Origin: Lachnospiraceae bacterium YSD2013
Lineage (GTDB): Bacteria > Bacillota > Clostridia > Lachnospirales > Lachnospiraceae
Assembly: GCA_900100895.1 (NCBI GenBank)
Contig: FMTX01000006.1
Span: forward strand, 248,001 to 312,000
DNA length: 64,000 nucleotides
Direction: 5' to 3'
The translations under genes were made by a program, and so were the position numbers. Below are positions 17,142 through 26,293 of this stretch, in pieces (position 1 is the stretch's first letter; each line of letters begins with the position of its first letter). The notes under the pieces were generated by a model that was given only the letters and a program-made list of their open reading frames with translations, was not told the origin of the DNA and ran no database searches.

Positions 17142-18485
17142 TTAATCTTTAAGTTTACGTCCCATAAAGGACGCAAGCATACCGCGACCGCTTGATTGTA
17201 CTATCTTACATTTAACTTGTAAAGCATCCTCAAGCTCGGTTAACTTCACATCGTCAAGGAAAATGTCCTCGTCGGCTTTAAGCACGTTTCTGGGAAGCAG
17301 AACTTCCTTATAATGACCGTGTTCTTTAAGCTGCTTGATAATATCTCCGCCGGTAAGAAGTCCCGATACGGTAATCATCTCGCCAAAGAAATCGTTGCGA
17401 ATAGCCACAACATCAACCTTAATCTTAGGATACTCCGCCATAACCATATCCGCAAATTTCTTAATATACGGATATGCAAGGCGCCCCGTAACAACTGTAC
17501 ATTCATAAGGCTTCATAAATACCTTACGCAAGCCTTTAATCTTATCTTTCTCAAATGCTTCTTCAAACTCATTAATCATGAGTCTTATCATGCCGACACC
17601 GTTTTCGTACTGAAGATATCCGTCGTAACGCTCTTCCTCCGGCATCTCACGACCTGCAAGAATATACCACTCATCGCTTGCGTGGATAAAATGAAGACCG
17701 TGCTCGGCATAAGCTTTCTTTTGATACTCTTCGATTAAATCGATAACCGCTTCCGCATCATCATGATTGAAAGGCTCAAGCGGATAAAGCCCCTCTCTAT
17801 ACTTGGAAAGGCCTACCGGAACCACGGAAACGCTCTCTAAGACCGGTAAATACTTCATAAGGTCTTCTATCGTACGTCTGAGCTCAGCACCATCATTAAC
17901 GCCCTTACAAAGCACTATCTGACCGTTCATAACGATGCCCGCTTCATAGAGCTTGTCTGCAATCTTAAGAGCCTCGCCTGCGAAACGGTTATGAAGCATC
18001 ATACATCTAAGCTCGGGATTGGTAGTCTGGAACGATATGTTAATCGGTTCCATACGATACTTGATAATACGGTCTACATCCTTATCGCTTAAATTGGTAA
18101 GTGTTACATAGTTACCCTGCAGGAAGGAAAGGCGCTGATCGTCATCTTTAAAATAAAGCGTCTCTCTCATGCCCGGAGGCATCTGATCTATGAAACAGAA
18201 AATACAGTTGTTCTTGCACCTTCTGTACTCGTCCATGAGGCCGTTCTCGAACTCTATTCCTACATCTTCGTCTTCGTCCTTGTCAAAAGAAAACGATAAT
18301 TCCTCGTCTCCTCTTAAAACGGTCATATCGATATGAGGCACCAAAATCTTGTATCTGTAATCAAAGATATCTTCGATTTCTTCGCCGTTTAATTTAAAAA
18401 AAATATCCCCTGCCTTAATGCCTGCGGCTTCTGCGGGAGAGCCTTCACAGACATCACTTATGACATGATTTTTATTCTTATCCAT
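17142..18485 (-). CDS. DUF512 radical SAM protein with PDZ-like N-terminus
   Basis: A 447-residue protein with a PDZ-like N-terminal segment ([20 protein letters not shown]), a radical SAM cluster motif CKNNCIFCF near residue 95, and a C-terminal DUF512 region. The family is conserved in Firmicutes next to der; the substrate is not established. GGAGAAGTA precedes the ATG. It is the first gene of the der-plsY-gpsA operon and is divergent from the PRPP synthetase-like gene, 113 bases away. Confidence 0.9.
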   Translation of the reverse strand: MDKNKNHVISDVCEGSPAEAAGIKAGDIFFKLNGEEIEDIFDYRYKILVPHIDMTVLRGDEELSFSFDKDEDEDVGIEFENGLMDEYRRCKNNCIFCFIDQMPPGMRETLYFKDDDQRLSFLQGNYVTLTNLSDKDVDRIIKYRMEPINISFQTTNPELRCMMLHNRFAGEALKIADKLYEAGIVMNGQIVLCKGVNDGAELRRTIEDLMKYLPVLESVSVVPVGLSKYREGLYPLEPFNHDDAEAVIDLIEEYQKKAYAEHGLHFIHASDEWYILAGREMPEEERYDGYLQYENGVGMIRLMINEFEEAFEKDKIKGLRKVFMKPYECTVVTGRLAYPYIKKFADMVMAEYPKIKVDVVAIRNDFFGEMITVSGLLTGGDIIKQLKEHGHYKEVLLPRNVLKADEDIFLDDVKLTELEDALQVKCKIVQSSGRGMLASFMGRKLKD

Positions 18486-18532
18486 TACTTCTCCATGTTA
18501 CAATTCACTCAATCTATTTTATACGAAATTCC

Positions 18533-18561
18533 TTGACGTGTCACTATCCTAATGCTATAAA
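18533..18561 (+). promoter_or_regulatory. sigma-A promoter of the PRPP synthetase-like gene
   Basis: TTGACG (18533-18538) and TATAAA (18556-18561) are separated by 17 bases. The start site would be near 18568, about 30 bases before the ATG at 18599, with AAAGGAAA as ribosome site. The divergent DUF512 gene must use an overlapping control region. Confidence 0.75.
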
Positions 18562-18598
18562 TTAATCGAAAGATTGAGAAACCTGAAAGGAAAATATT

Positions 18599-19789
18599 AT
18601 GCCCAATTTACGTGTACTTGAAAACGCTCTTCCTTTTGCACCCTTGAAGGTGTGCGCTCTTGACTCGGCAGCCAAGCTTGGCAAAAGCGTTGACAACTAC
18701 CTTGTGGACTTCAGAAAATCTTTGAAAACAGGTCTTAAGTCCGATCCTGCTTTTGAAGGATATGCAGAGCCTTCTTTTATGATTGATGCCGAATGTCCCA
18801 GATTCGGAAGCGGCGAAGGCAAAGGTATTTTTAACGAATCGGTTCGAGGCAAAGACCTCTTCATTCTTGTGGATGTATGTAATTCAAGCATTACTTACAA
18901 CATGAACGGGTACATCAACCACAAATCTCCCGACGATCACTACCAGGATTTAAAGAGAATTATTCAGGCGGCAACCGGTAAGGCTAAGCGAATCAATGTT
19001 GTAATGCCCTATCTCTACGAAGGCAGACAGCACAAGAGAAACGGCCGTGAGTCCCTTGACTGCGCTTACGCACTTGAAGAGCTCTACTCAATGGGTGTTG
19101 AGAACATCATTACCTTCGATGCTCACGATCCCAGAGTTCAGAATGCGGCTCCTCTTTCCGGATTTGACAATTTCAGCGCATATTATCAGTTCTTAAAGAC
19201 CATGCTCGAGGGCGAGGAAGACATGATAATTGACAAGGATCACACAGTTGTCATCTCCCCCGATGAAGGTGCTCTTGACAGAGCGGTTTATTTTGCAAGC
19301 GTACTCGGAGTGGATGCAGGTATGTTCTATAAGAGACGTGACTACAGCCGCGTTGTCAACGGCAAGAATCCTATCGTATCTCACGAGTTCTTGGGCGATA
19401 ACATAGATGGTAAGGACGTAATTATCGTAGACGATATTATATCTTCCGGCGAAAGCATCCTTGATACTGCAAGACAGATTAAGGAGAAAAACGCCAAGAG
19501 AATCTTCCTTCTTGCAACCTTCGGCCAGTTTACCAACGGTATGGATGCATTTGATAAGGCTTATGAGCAGTGTGTTTTTGATAAGGTCATCACTACTAAC
19601 CTCATCTACACCAAGCCCGAAGTCAAGGCCAAGTCCTACTACCTTGAAGCCGATGTAAGCAAGTTCATCGCTCAGATAATCGATTTCATGAATCATGACT
19701 TATCAATCGGTAATGTTATTACATCCACCGAAAAGATTCACGAAGTACTCGACAAGTACAACGAACGTCAGAAATTCGAATTAATATAA
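18599..19789 (+). CDS. ribose-phosphate pyrophosphokinase-like protein, long form
   Basis: The 396-residue protein resembles PRPP synthetase (ribose 5-phosphate + ATP to PRPP + AMP). The PRPP loop VDDIISSGES lies near residue 280, and MPYLYEGRQHKRNGRESLD matches the RQDRK...REPI active-site region of classical Prs. It is about 80 residues longer than the usual 310-320, mostly N-terminal, and the Mg/ATP motif normally written VDLHAxQIQGFF reads FDAHDPRVQNAAPL. A divergent Prs class is the simplest reading. It stands alone on the plus strand between its own promoter and a shared terminator. Confidence 0.85.
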   Translation: MPNLRVLENALPFAPLKVCALDSAAKLGKSVDNYLVDFRKSLKTGLKSDPAFEGYAEPSFMIDAECPRFGSGEGKGIFNESVRGKDLFILVDVCNSSITYNMNGYINHKSPDDHYQDLKRIIQAATGKAKRINVVMPYLYEGRQHKRNGRESLDCAYALEELYSMGVENIITFDAHDPRVQNAAPLSGFDNFSAYYQFLKTMLEGEEDMIIDKDHTVVISPDEGALDRAVYFASVLGVDAGMFYKRRDYSRVVNGKNPIVSHEFLGDNIDGKDVIIVDDIISSGESILDTARQIKEKNAKRIFLLATFGQFTNGMDAFDKAYEQCVFDKVITTNLIYTKPEVKAKSYYLEADVSKFIAQIIDFMNHDLSIGNVITSTEKIHEVLDKYNERQKFELI

Positions 19790-19794
19790 AATAT

Positions 19795-19825
19795 AAGCGC
19801 TTAGGATTAAATTTCCTAAGCGCTT
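19795..19825. terminator. bidirectional intrinsic terminator between convergent genes
   Basis: A perfect 12-bp inverted repeat, AAGCGCTTAGGA and TCCTAAGCGCTT, encloses a 7-base loop. TCTTTAT follows on the plus strand and a T-rich tract on the minus strand. It would end both the PRPP synthetase-like gene (plus) and the histidine kinase gene (minus, stop at 19829). Confidence 0.88.
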
Positions 19826-19828
19826 TCT

Positions 19829-22447
19829 TTATACTTCTTCGGTTTCGTCTTCTGTTTCTTCACCCGCTACCGCAAGCGTTATCGTAACCTTGAATAGATC
19901 TCCGTCAAGATAAATATCAAACTCTCCGCCCTGAGCCTGCGTTAAGTTCTTGGCGATGGACAGTCCGAGGCCGGAACCTTCCGTGCTTCTCGATACGTCG
20001 CCTCTGATAAATCTCTCGGTAAGCTCATCCGCAGGGATGTTAAGCTGCTGATTGGAGATATTCTTAAGCGAAAGAAGAATCTTGTCATCTCCGCCCTTTT
20101 CAAGATCAAAGTAAACTCTTGTATTTTGCATGGCGTACTTGTATACGTTGTTAAGGATATTCTCAACCACACGCCACATATGTCTCGGGTCTACCATGGC
20201 ATATATGGGCTCTGAAGGAACGTTCTGAATTAATTCCAGTCCCCGTTCTTCGAACTTATCTTCAAACTCTCCCACGGCCTGCTTGCTGAATTCCACCAGG
20301 TCAATCTTAATCAAATCAATCTGAATGTTACCCGACGATACTTTCGATGCTTCCAGCAGGTCAAAAGTAAGCTGTTTGAGTCTCTGTGACTTTTCGTCAA
20401 GAATCGAAATGTACTTCTTAACACGTTCGTCTTCAATATTCTCACGCTTAAGAAGATCCACATAGTTAATGATGGATGTAAGCGGCGTCTTAATATCGTG
20501 AGATACGTTGGTAATAAGGTCGGCTTTCAGCTTCTCGTCTCTTGTACTAATCTCAAGTGCTTTGCTTAAGCCGAGACCGATGTTGTTAACCTCGGCGGCA
20601 AGTTCCTTATTGTCGCCGTGCATCTTGGAGACATCGATTTTGTAATCGTAATCTCCGTTATTTATTCTTTTGACACCTTCAAAAATAACTTTCTTTTCGT
20701 AGTTACGGTTAAACAATCCGGCGCCTACACACAAATCAAATATCAAAAGCACCACAATCGACAGGATTCTGTGTGAGCTAAAGAACATGACACATACCCA
20801 GAAACAGTTAAACAATAGGAACATGACGTAAGAAACCCACGTTCTGATGGCAACTGCCGAGCTGTCACTTACCGCTCCGATCCATCCCTTTAACTTTTTC
20901 TTTTGCTTATCAAACTTAGGTGCAAGGAGCAAAAGAAGGCTTCCTTCAAATACATTTCGAACGGTTACCCTTCTGATAAGGCTGTACAGGAACGAAAGCG
21001 CAATATACAAGTCAAGAAGCATCAATGCCACTGCGGGAACCAGGAAATAAATGCTGGTTACCGGCTCTTCGACTTTATAAAGCAGTTCTCTTATTACCCA
21101 GTTTTCACCGAGGTACAAGATTACTCCGAGAAGAATAAACGAAAGAATCATGCTCTCGATAGGCATCTTCTCAAAGCGATTCATCTTAAGCCTGTTCTCG
21201 GCTACGGAAAGCCACTGTCTGTCGATACCGATAATGATAATAAACAGGGCAATAAAGCATATAACCGCAAGTGCGCCGAAAGAAATGACAAACGGTACCA
21301 TCTTGGCCGAACGGGAAAATATCTCGTAATTCGAAGAGAATACGTCGTTCTCGCTGTCACCGTTATATGTGGTGTCAACGCCTACCCAGACATCGGTATC
21401 ACCCGAAAATGCATAGGCGTAATCACGCTGAACCGCTTCCCTGATGATATCATATATCGCCATATCTTCATTGGCGCCGTAGAACTCATAAGACGTATCG
21501 ACATAAACGTTACCAAACTTAGTCTTTAAGCCTTCGGCATAACCTATGAATGCTTCGTCGATAAACTTCTCGTCTATGCCCTTATAAAACGCACTGACAT
21601 TGGAATAAATCTTCTTGTTGCCGTTCTCAATCTTACTTACGCAATATCTGAAACTTGTCTTGTTCTCGTCAAAGCGGAACTCATTGGCCTTATACTCGGT
21701 GTAGTTAAAATAAAGGTCGTCCACAGCCTTCTGAACGTTCTTGACAAGGTCACTGTAGTCCTTGGCATTGTCAACATATTCATTGAGACGCTTGCCGTCA
21801 ATTGTGCGGAAGCTCTTATCCTTTAACGTTTCAAAGGATTCGTAAACCGATTCGTAATCATAGTCATCGGGAACTTCAATCGACTGAATCGGTATGTTGA
21901 AGAACTTGCAATACTGCTCCAACGTATAGAATTCGTAGGTACATATAGACGAGCCGTAATCTTCTCCGTTAACGCTGCTGTCCGTATTGATAGCCTCGCC
22001 CCACTCAAGCAGTACGCCAAGCTTATACTTAATCTCCGGTCCGTCATACGCGCTCGCAGAGTTTCTGTGAGCAAACTCGCCCACATCGATGATAATATTG
22101 GGGTCATACTTACCGTTTCTGGTAATCTGCTCACTTATAGTGACATATCTTATCATCGCTTCCACGTAATTGCGAAAGTTGTTCTTAAATACGTCAGACT
22201 TATAGTAATCGTTACTTAAGTCGTAAAAAGAAATATTGTCTTCTTCGACATATCCGCGGTCGTAAACCTTTATGCGGGAATTGAATGAATAAACAAAAAT
22301 GCACAGCACAACAAAGCTTCCCAGAATACTTTGCAAAAGAACAAAAATATTCCGTAAAGCTTTAGAAGGCTTATCCTTTTTGAGGACAGCCTTCGTATCA
22401 CTGGTCTTTGGTGTATAAATTTTTACTTTCTTATTTCTGTTAGTCAT
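19829..22447 (-). CDS. sensor histidine kinase with large extracellular domain
   Basis: The 872-residue kinase has a membrane helix at about residues 33-55, an extracellular region of roughly 320 residues (60-380) that I do not recognise, then about five to six membrane helices (383-407, 432-446, 465-490, 537-556, 561-577), a HAMP-like linker (GDYDYKIDVSKMHGDNKEL), HisKA with His650 in TNVSHDIKTPLTS, and a full HATPase (N box ENILNNVYKYAM, G2 GSGLGLSIAKNL). Several membrane helices between sensor and kinase core are unusual. The response regulator gene precedes it by 14 bases. Overall layout resembles large Lachnospiraceae kinases of unknown signal. Confidence 0.92.
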   Translation of the reverse strand: MTNRNKKVKIYTPKTSDTKAVLKKDKPSKALRNIFVLLQSILGSFVVLCIFVYSFNSRIKVYDRGYVEEDNISFYDLSNDYYKSDVFKNNFRNYVEAMIRYVTISEQITRNGKYDPNIIIDVGEFAHRNSASAYDGPEIKYKLGVLLEWGEAINTDSSVNGEDYGSSICTYEFYTLEQYCKFFNIPIQSIEVPDDYDYESVYESFETLKDKSFRTIDGKRLNEYVDNAKDYSDLVKNVQKAVDDLYFNYTEYKANEFRFDENKTSFRYCVSKIENGNKKIYSNVSAFYKGIDEKFIDEAFIGYAEGLKTKFGNVYVDTSYEFYGANEDMAIYDIIREAVQRDYAYAFSGDTDVWVGVDTTYNGDSENDVFSSNYEIFSRSAKMVPFVISFGALAVICFIALFIIIIGIDRQWLSVAENRLKMNRFEKMPIESMILSFILLGVILYLGENWVIRELLYKVEEPVTSIYFLVPAVALMLLDLYIALSFLYSLIRRVTVRNVFEGSLLLLLAPKFDKQKKKLKGWIGAVSDSSAVAIRTWVSYVMFLLFNCFWVCVMFFSSHRILSIVVLLIFDLCVGAGLFNRNYEKKVIFEGVKRINNGDYDYKIDVSKMHGDNKELAAEVNNIGLGLSKALEISTRDEKLKADLITNVSHDIKTPLTSIINYVDLLKRENIEDERVKKYISILDEKSQRLKQLTFDLLEASKVSSGNIQIDLIKIDLVEFSKQAVGEFEDKFEERGLELIQNVPSEPIYAMVDPRHMWRVVENILNNVYKYAMQNTRVYFDLEKGGDDKILLSLKNISNQQLNIPADELTERFIRGDVSRSTEGSGLGLSIAKNLTQAQGGEFDIYLDGDLFKVTITLAVAGEETEDETEEV

Positions 22448-22461
22448 CAGTCTCCGTAAGC

Positions 22462-23154
22462 TTACAGCTTGTCAATCTTGTATCCTACACCCCATACAAC
22501 CTTCAAATAACGGGGCTCTCGGGGATTAATCTCTATCTTTTCACGAATGTGTCTTATATGAACCGCTACGGTATTATCCGCACCGATTGCCTGCTCATTC
22601 CAAATCTGCTCATAAATCTGATCTATCGAGTAAACACGTCCCTGATTCTTTACGAGCAAAAGAAGGATGTTGTATTCAATAGGAGTAAGCTTAACGGGCT
22701 CATCGTCAACCGTTACTTCCTTGGTCTCATCATTCATTACAAGACCGCCTACCGAATATATAGCCTGAGATTCCTGAGGCATGTTGCCAAGCTTGGTATA
22801 GCGTCTTAACTGAGACTTAACTCTTGCTACAAGCTCTAGAGGATTGAAAGGCTTCGGAAGGTAATCGTCGGCACCTACGTTAAGTCCCAGAATCTTGTCG
22901 GGATCTTCGTTCTTGGCTGAAAGAATAATAATCGGAATGCTCGATGATTCTCTGATCTTCATAATTGCGTGAATACCGTCAAGACGGGGCATCATTACGT
23001 CGATTATAAGAAGCTGAATGTCTTCTTTCTTAAGAATCTCCAATGCTTCAATTCCGTCATAGGCTTTGAAAACATTGTAGCTTTCCTGCATAAGATATAT
23101 TTCAATGGCATCAACTATCTCGTGATCGTCATCGCAAACCAAAATATTAACCAT
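22462..23154 (-). CDS. OmpR-family response regulator
   Basis: The 230-residue regulator has an N-terminal receiver (acidic pair CDDD, phospho-acceptor Asp in LLIIDVMMPRLDG, Thr/Ser-Lys region ILSAK and LPKPFNPLELVARV) and a C-terminal winged-helix DNA-binding domain ending GVGYKIDK. I chose ATG 23154, with GGAGGATTAT just upstream. It is transcribed just before the 872-residue kinase and forms a two-component pair with it. Confidence 0.95.
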   Translation of the reverse strand: MVNILVCDDDHEIVDAIEIYLMQESYNVFKAYDGIEALEILKKEDIQLLIIDVMMPRLDGIHAIMKIRESSSIPIIILSAKNEDPDKILGLNVGADDYLPKPFNPLELVARVKSQLRRYTKLGNMPQESQAIYSVGGLVMNDETKEVTVDDEPVKLTPIEYNILLLLVKNQGRVYSIDQIYEQIWNEQAIGADNTVAVHIRHIREKIEINPREPRYLKVVWGVGYKIDKL

Positions 23155-23252
23155 ATAATCCTCCAATTATCTCTGCTTTTAAACACATTTCTAAACAATT
23201 CTATATTATTCGTAAATTATTAATGCATGTGCTCGCAAATTATTAAGTTTTT

Positions 23253-23603
23253 TTAAATAGCGTCAAATGCATTTTTAATCCATGTAATATCGCTGTCCAA
23301 CACACCTATGCAATCGTAACGCACATAAGTGTTGTCACTGTAGTGATTGGTGTATAGATAAATCTTGGATGCGGCCACTATCCTGCGCACCTTGGTCTTG
23401 GTAATTGCCTCAAGCGGATTGCCGTAATTGCCGGCCTTTCTGTATTTGACTTCAAAGAATACTATATATTCGCCGTCGGCGCCGATTATGTCTATCTCGC
23501 CTTTGTCGGTATTATAATTTCTATCTAAGATTTTAACACCGTTCTTTGTAAGGAAACGGCTTACCATGTCTTCTTTGTCGCTTCCGACACTTCTTTTGTT
23601 CAT
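23253..23603 (-). CDS. yraN: YraN-family (UPF0102) nuclease-fold protein
   Basis: A 116-residue protein with the restriction-endonuclease-like fold of UPF0102: the catalytic pattern GEIDIIGAD...IVFFEVKYRK (D...ExK) is intact. The in vivo role is not settled; some homologues are linked to DNA processing. Its start overlaps the stop of the FlhB-like gene (TAATG), so it is translationally coupled to the rnhB cluster, where yraN commonly sits. Confidence 0.93.
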   Translation of the reverse strand: MNKRSVGSDKEDMVSRFLTKNGVKILDRNYNTDKGEIDIIGADGEYIVFFEVKYRKAGNYGNPLEAITKTKVRRIVAASKIYLYTNHYSDNTYVRYDCIGVLDSDITWIKNAFDAI

Positions 23604-23893
23604 TACTTGTTCATCTTACCTTTTAACTTATCCATAGCATCCACAAAAACAAGGATTTCCGCCACAACCTCGTAAAGCTCGGGCGGTATCGCATCGCCTA
23701 CTTCCAGCTTTGAGAGAGTCTTGGCAAGCTTTTCGTCCTGATGGACCGGTATGTCGGCTTTCTTGGCTTCCTCTATAATACGTTCCGCAAGATGACCTCC
23801 GCCTGTCGCAACAACTCGGGGCGCTATGTCATCGGGATCGTATTCAAGGGCTATAGCCTGTTTGTTTTTAAGTTTCTTTTCTTTGTCGTCCAT
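23603..23893 (-). CDS. FlhB C-terminal-domain-like protein (YlqH type)
   Basis: The 96-residue protein corresponds to the part of the flagellar export switch FlhB that follows its NPTH autocleavage site. Family landmarks are AIALEYDPDD, VVATGGGHLAERI, ADIPVHQDEKLAKTL, VGDAIPPELYEVVAEIL. The NPTH sequence and all FlhB membrane helices are absent. I chose ATG 23893, one base after the upstream stop; a TTG at 23911 with AAGGA before it is an alternative. The upstream gene is FliK-like, matching the ylqG-ylqH pair next to rnhB in Bacillus subtilis. No other flagellar gene is in the window. Confidence 0.87.
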   Translation of the reverse strand: MDDKEKKLKNKQAIALEYDPDDIAPRVVATGGGHLAERIIEEAKKADIPVHQDEKLAKTLSKLEVGDAIPPELYEVVAEILVFVDAMDKLKGKMNK

Positions 23894-23894
23894 G

Positions 23895-25481
23895 TTATAT
23901 TCTTGCGTCAAAAGAAGTCCTTGCTATCAAAACTTTAGAAATGCTCTGCTCGAATGCTTCTTCTAGGGGTGTCTTGGTACGTTCTTTAACCTTGCCTTCT
24001 GTGGTAAGGGAATAACCCTTATCGGAAAGTCGTTCGTTAAGGAAATCCATGTTCTTTTCGATAAAATCAAGGCTTTCCTCGCTTGCGAGAGTAAATTCGG
24101 TGTTAACGTTATTACCTCGCATTTTTACATATACATCGGTGGGGCCTAAGTGATCCATATCAAGGTGTAAAAATGCGCTTACTTCGTCGCCTTCAATGCC
24201 CTTACCGGACTTGTTCCTGTATACATAGAGCTCTCCCGCTTTGGCTCCCGATTCGCCTCTGAAAGGAATCTGAACATAGGGAATAAAGTTATTGAGAGCA
24301 TTCATAAAGTCTATGTTGTTGTTAAGCAAAGTAATCTTAGGTGCCGCAGGATTCTCCTTGGGAACTGCTTCCTCCAGTGCGCTTGAAATCTTGCGTGTCT
24401 CGGTATAAAGCTTCTCATACAAATCTTTAACCTTGGCCTTGTCGGGAAGTTCCTGTTCATTAAGAGTAAGATTGGACGTAAAATACTTGTCAAACACGTC
24501 CTTGAGGCCTGTTTTGAGACGTTCGGATAAGTCTGTTGCGATTTCCTCGGGCAGAGCTTGTCTTGCTGTCTGCTCGATTACAGGTCTTTCTGTTTGTGTA
24601 GAATCTCTGTTTTCAACTTTTAGATTTATTGCCGCTTGCTCTTCAGACGCAGGTGCCTGCTCCGGTTTGGGTGCCATATATCTGCTTATTTCTTCTTTGA
24701 CACCTTCTGTAAGGCTCTTAACTGCCTCGGATAACTCGGGCATTGATTCGTTCTTGTCGAGTACCGAAGCGAATTCTTCAACCGTGTTAAGGCTGCTCAT
24801 AAGCTTGTTCATCGTCAAAGCCGCATCACCGTTTGAAGTCTCTGCGCCCTCTGTCAATGATTCTGCAAGTGTCGTGGCAATCTCGTTAAAATCCTCGGTA
24901 AATACATTCTTCATGTTAAGATATGCCTTATACTGCTCAATGTTTTCATTGGTGACGGGTATCTGCATCTTCTGCAGGTCTACAATATACTTAACGGGTG
25001 CTTCGGGATGCAGAGCAACATCTCGATATGATTCGGTAAGGCTTTTTTTGTCAATGGGATTACCGTATTCCATGTTGCGGACGGTAAGTTCCAAAGAACG
25101 GTTATTGACAGGAAGCCCGGCGGCCTTAAGTGCACTTTCGGCCGTTACGGACGATGATGTATTGACATTGAGAGGACGAAGCGTCATCTCGGAATTTGAA
25201 AGCTTATTAACCTCAAAAAGTACGGTGGCACCCTTGGTAAGGATAACACCGTTTTCGGCCTTGGCATTGATGGTTACGCCCGAATCGAGAGTCTTAAAGG
25301 TGTAGGAATTCTCATCGGAGGCAAGAACCTTGCCAAGAAGCGTTTCCCCGTTTGAAATACCGCTTATAAGGTCCAAAAGGGCGCGGTCATTCTCTGCCTG
25401 AATAGCCGAAACGTTGGCATTATTCATGCTTGTTTCTGAAACTTGAGCATTATTCAGTAATGACAGCGGTATTCCCTGCAT
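23895..25481 (-). CDS. FliK-like (flagellar hook-length control domain) protein, YlqG type
   Basis: A 528-residue protein with a C-terminal Flg_hook-like domain (about residues 395-490; landmarks VQIPFRGESGAKAGELYVYRN, LHLDMDHLGPTDVYVKMRGN and ERLSDKGYSL) as in FliK. The N-terminal two thirds are low in aromatic residues and rich in E, A, N and T, with a beta-rich module (about 45-105) and a likely disordered section around 260-310. FliK measures hook length and acts on the FlhB C-terminal domain; the next gene encodes just such a domain. GGAGGTTTGT precedes the ATG. Confidence 0.83.
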   Translation of the reverse strand: MQGIPLSLLNNAQVSETSMNNANVSAIQAENDRALLDLISGISNGETLLGKVLASDENSYTFKTLDSGVTINAKAENGVILTKGATVLFEVNKLSNSEMTLRPLNVNTSSSVTAESALKAAGLPVNNRSLELTVRNMEYGNPIDKKSLTESYRDVALHPEAPVKYIVDLQKMQIPVTNENIEQYKAYLNMKNVFTEDFNEIATTLAESLTEGAETSNGDAALTMNKLMSSLNTVEEFASVLDKNESMPELSEAVKSLTEGVKEEISRYMAPKPEQAPASEEQAAINLKVENRDSTQTERPVIEQTARQALPEEIATDLSERLKTGLKDVFDKYFTSNLTLNEQELPDKAKVKDLYEKLYTETRKISSALEEAVPKENPAAPKITLLNNNIDFMNALNNFIPYVQIPFRGESGAKAGELYVYRNKSGKGIEGDEVSAFLHLDMDHLGPTDVYVKMRGNNVNTEFTLASEESLDFIEKNMDFLNERLSDKGYSLTTEGKVKERTKTPLEEAFEQSISKVLIARTSFDARI

Positions 25482-25514
25482 ACAAACCTCCGAGTTTCGG
25501 ACAAAGAATGATTC

Positions 25515-26270
25515 CTAGATAAAATTACTTATAAAACTATCCCTGTGAATGGGGGTCTTGCCGTATTTCTTAAGAGCAGCGATATGCTCGGCACTGCCGT
25601 AGCCTTTATTGGACTTAAAGTTGTATTCGGGATAAATCTTATCATACTCAACCATAAGTCTGTCTCTGGTAACCTTAGCAACGATACTGGCCGCAGCTAT
25701 TGAAATACTCTTGGCATCGCCTTTAATAATCGGCACCTGCTTAATCTTAACGCCGGGAATGGTTACGGCGTCGTTAAGAAGAACCTTAGGCTTAACGCTA
25801 AGATTTGAAATAGCTTCACGCATAGCTTCGTAAGTTGCATTCAGTATATTAATCTCGTCAATACGCTGAGGGCTGTTAAAGCCCAGTCCGACACTTACGG
25901 CTTCCTCCATGATTATATCATAGAGTTCCTCGCGCTTCTTGGCCGTAAGTTGCTTAGAATCATTCAGATAAAGAATGTTGCAGTCTCTTTTAAGTATTAC
26001 CGCGCCTGCCACTACGGGACCTGCAAGAGGGCCTCTGCCTACCTCATCAATACCGCATACATAGCCCATAGCTTCGTATTCTCGCTCATAAGTCTTCATC
26101 TTCTCAATACGCTTTATCTCCCTGTTAAGCGTATCGATTTTCTTACGAGCCGATAAGACAAGCTTTTTAACGCCTTCTCGCTCGTCGTCTCCGTAAGCTC
26201 TTATCAGAGCTTTAAGCGATTGATAGTCGTCTGTGGCAAATCTTGCCTTAATGTCCTTAATAGAATCCAT
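25515..26270 (-). CDS. rnhB: ribonuclease HII
   Basis: This 251-residue nuclease cleaves at ribonucleotides embedded in DNA. Catalytic motifs are GIDEVGRGPLAGPVVAGA, LNDSKQL and a later Asp-bearing LLNDAVTIPG region. An extension of about 70 residues with two helices precedes the catalytic domain, as in many Firmicute RnhB proteins. I chose ATG 26270; a TTG nine bases upstream sits closer to AGGGGAA and is the alternative. It is flanked by lepB and the FliK-like gene. Confidence 0.95.
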   Translation of the reverse strand: MDSIKDIKARFATDDYQSLKALIRAYGDDEREGVKKLVLSARKKIDTLNREIKRIEKMKTYEREYEAMGYVCGIDEVGRGPLAGPVVAGAVILKRDCNILYLNDSKQLTAKKREELYDIIMEEAVSVGLGFNSPQRIDEINILNATYEAMREAISNLSVKPKVLLNDAVTIPGVKIKQVPIIKGDAKSISIAAASIVAKVTRDRLMVEYDKIYPEYNFKSNKGYGSAEHIAALKKYGKTPIHRDSFISNFI

Positions 26271-26293
26271 TAAAATCAATTCCCCTTTGATTT

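Noticed and set aside
23603-23911. FlhB-like gene as a truncated flhB pseudogene
   Set aside because: It has its own start, family-conserved C-terminal domain and a FliK-like partner in a conserved order, so it is a complete small gene.
24433-25305. 290-codon plus-strand frame opposite the FliK-like gene
   Set aside because: Ser/Leu-rich composition typical of an antisense frame; the minus-strand gene has GGAGG, a start and a recognisable domain.
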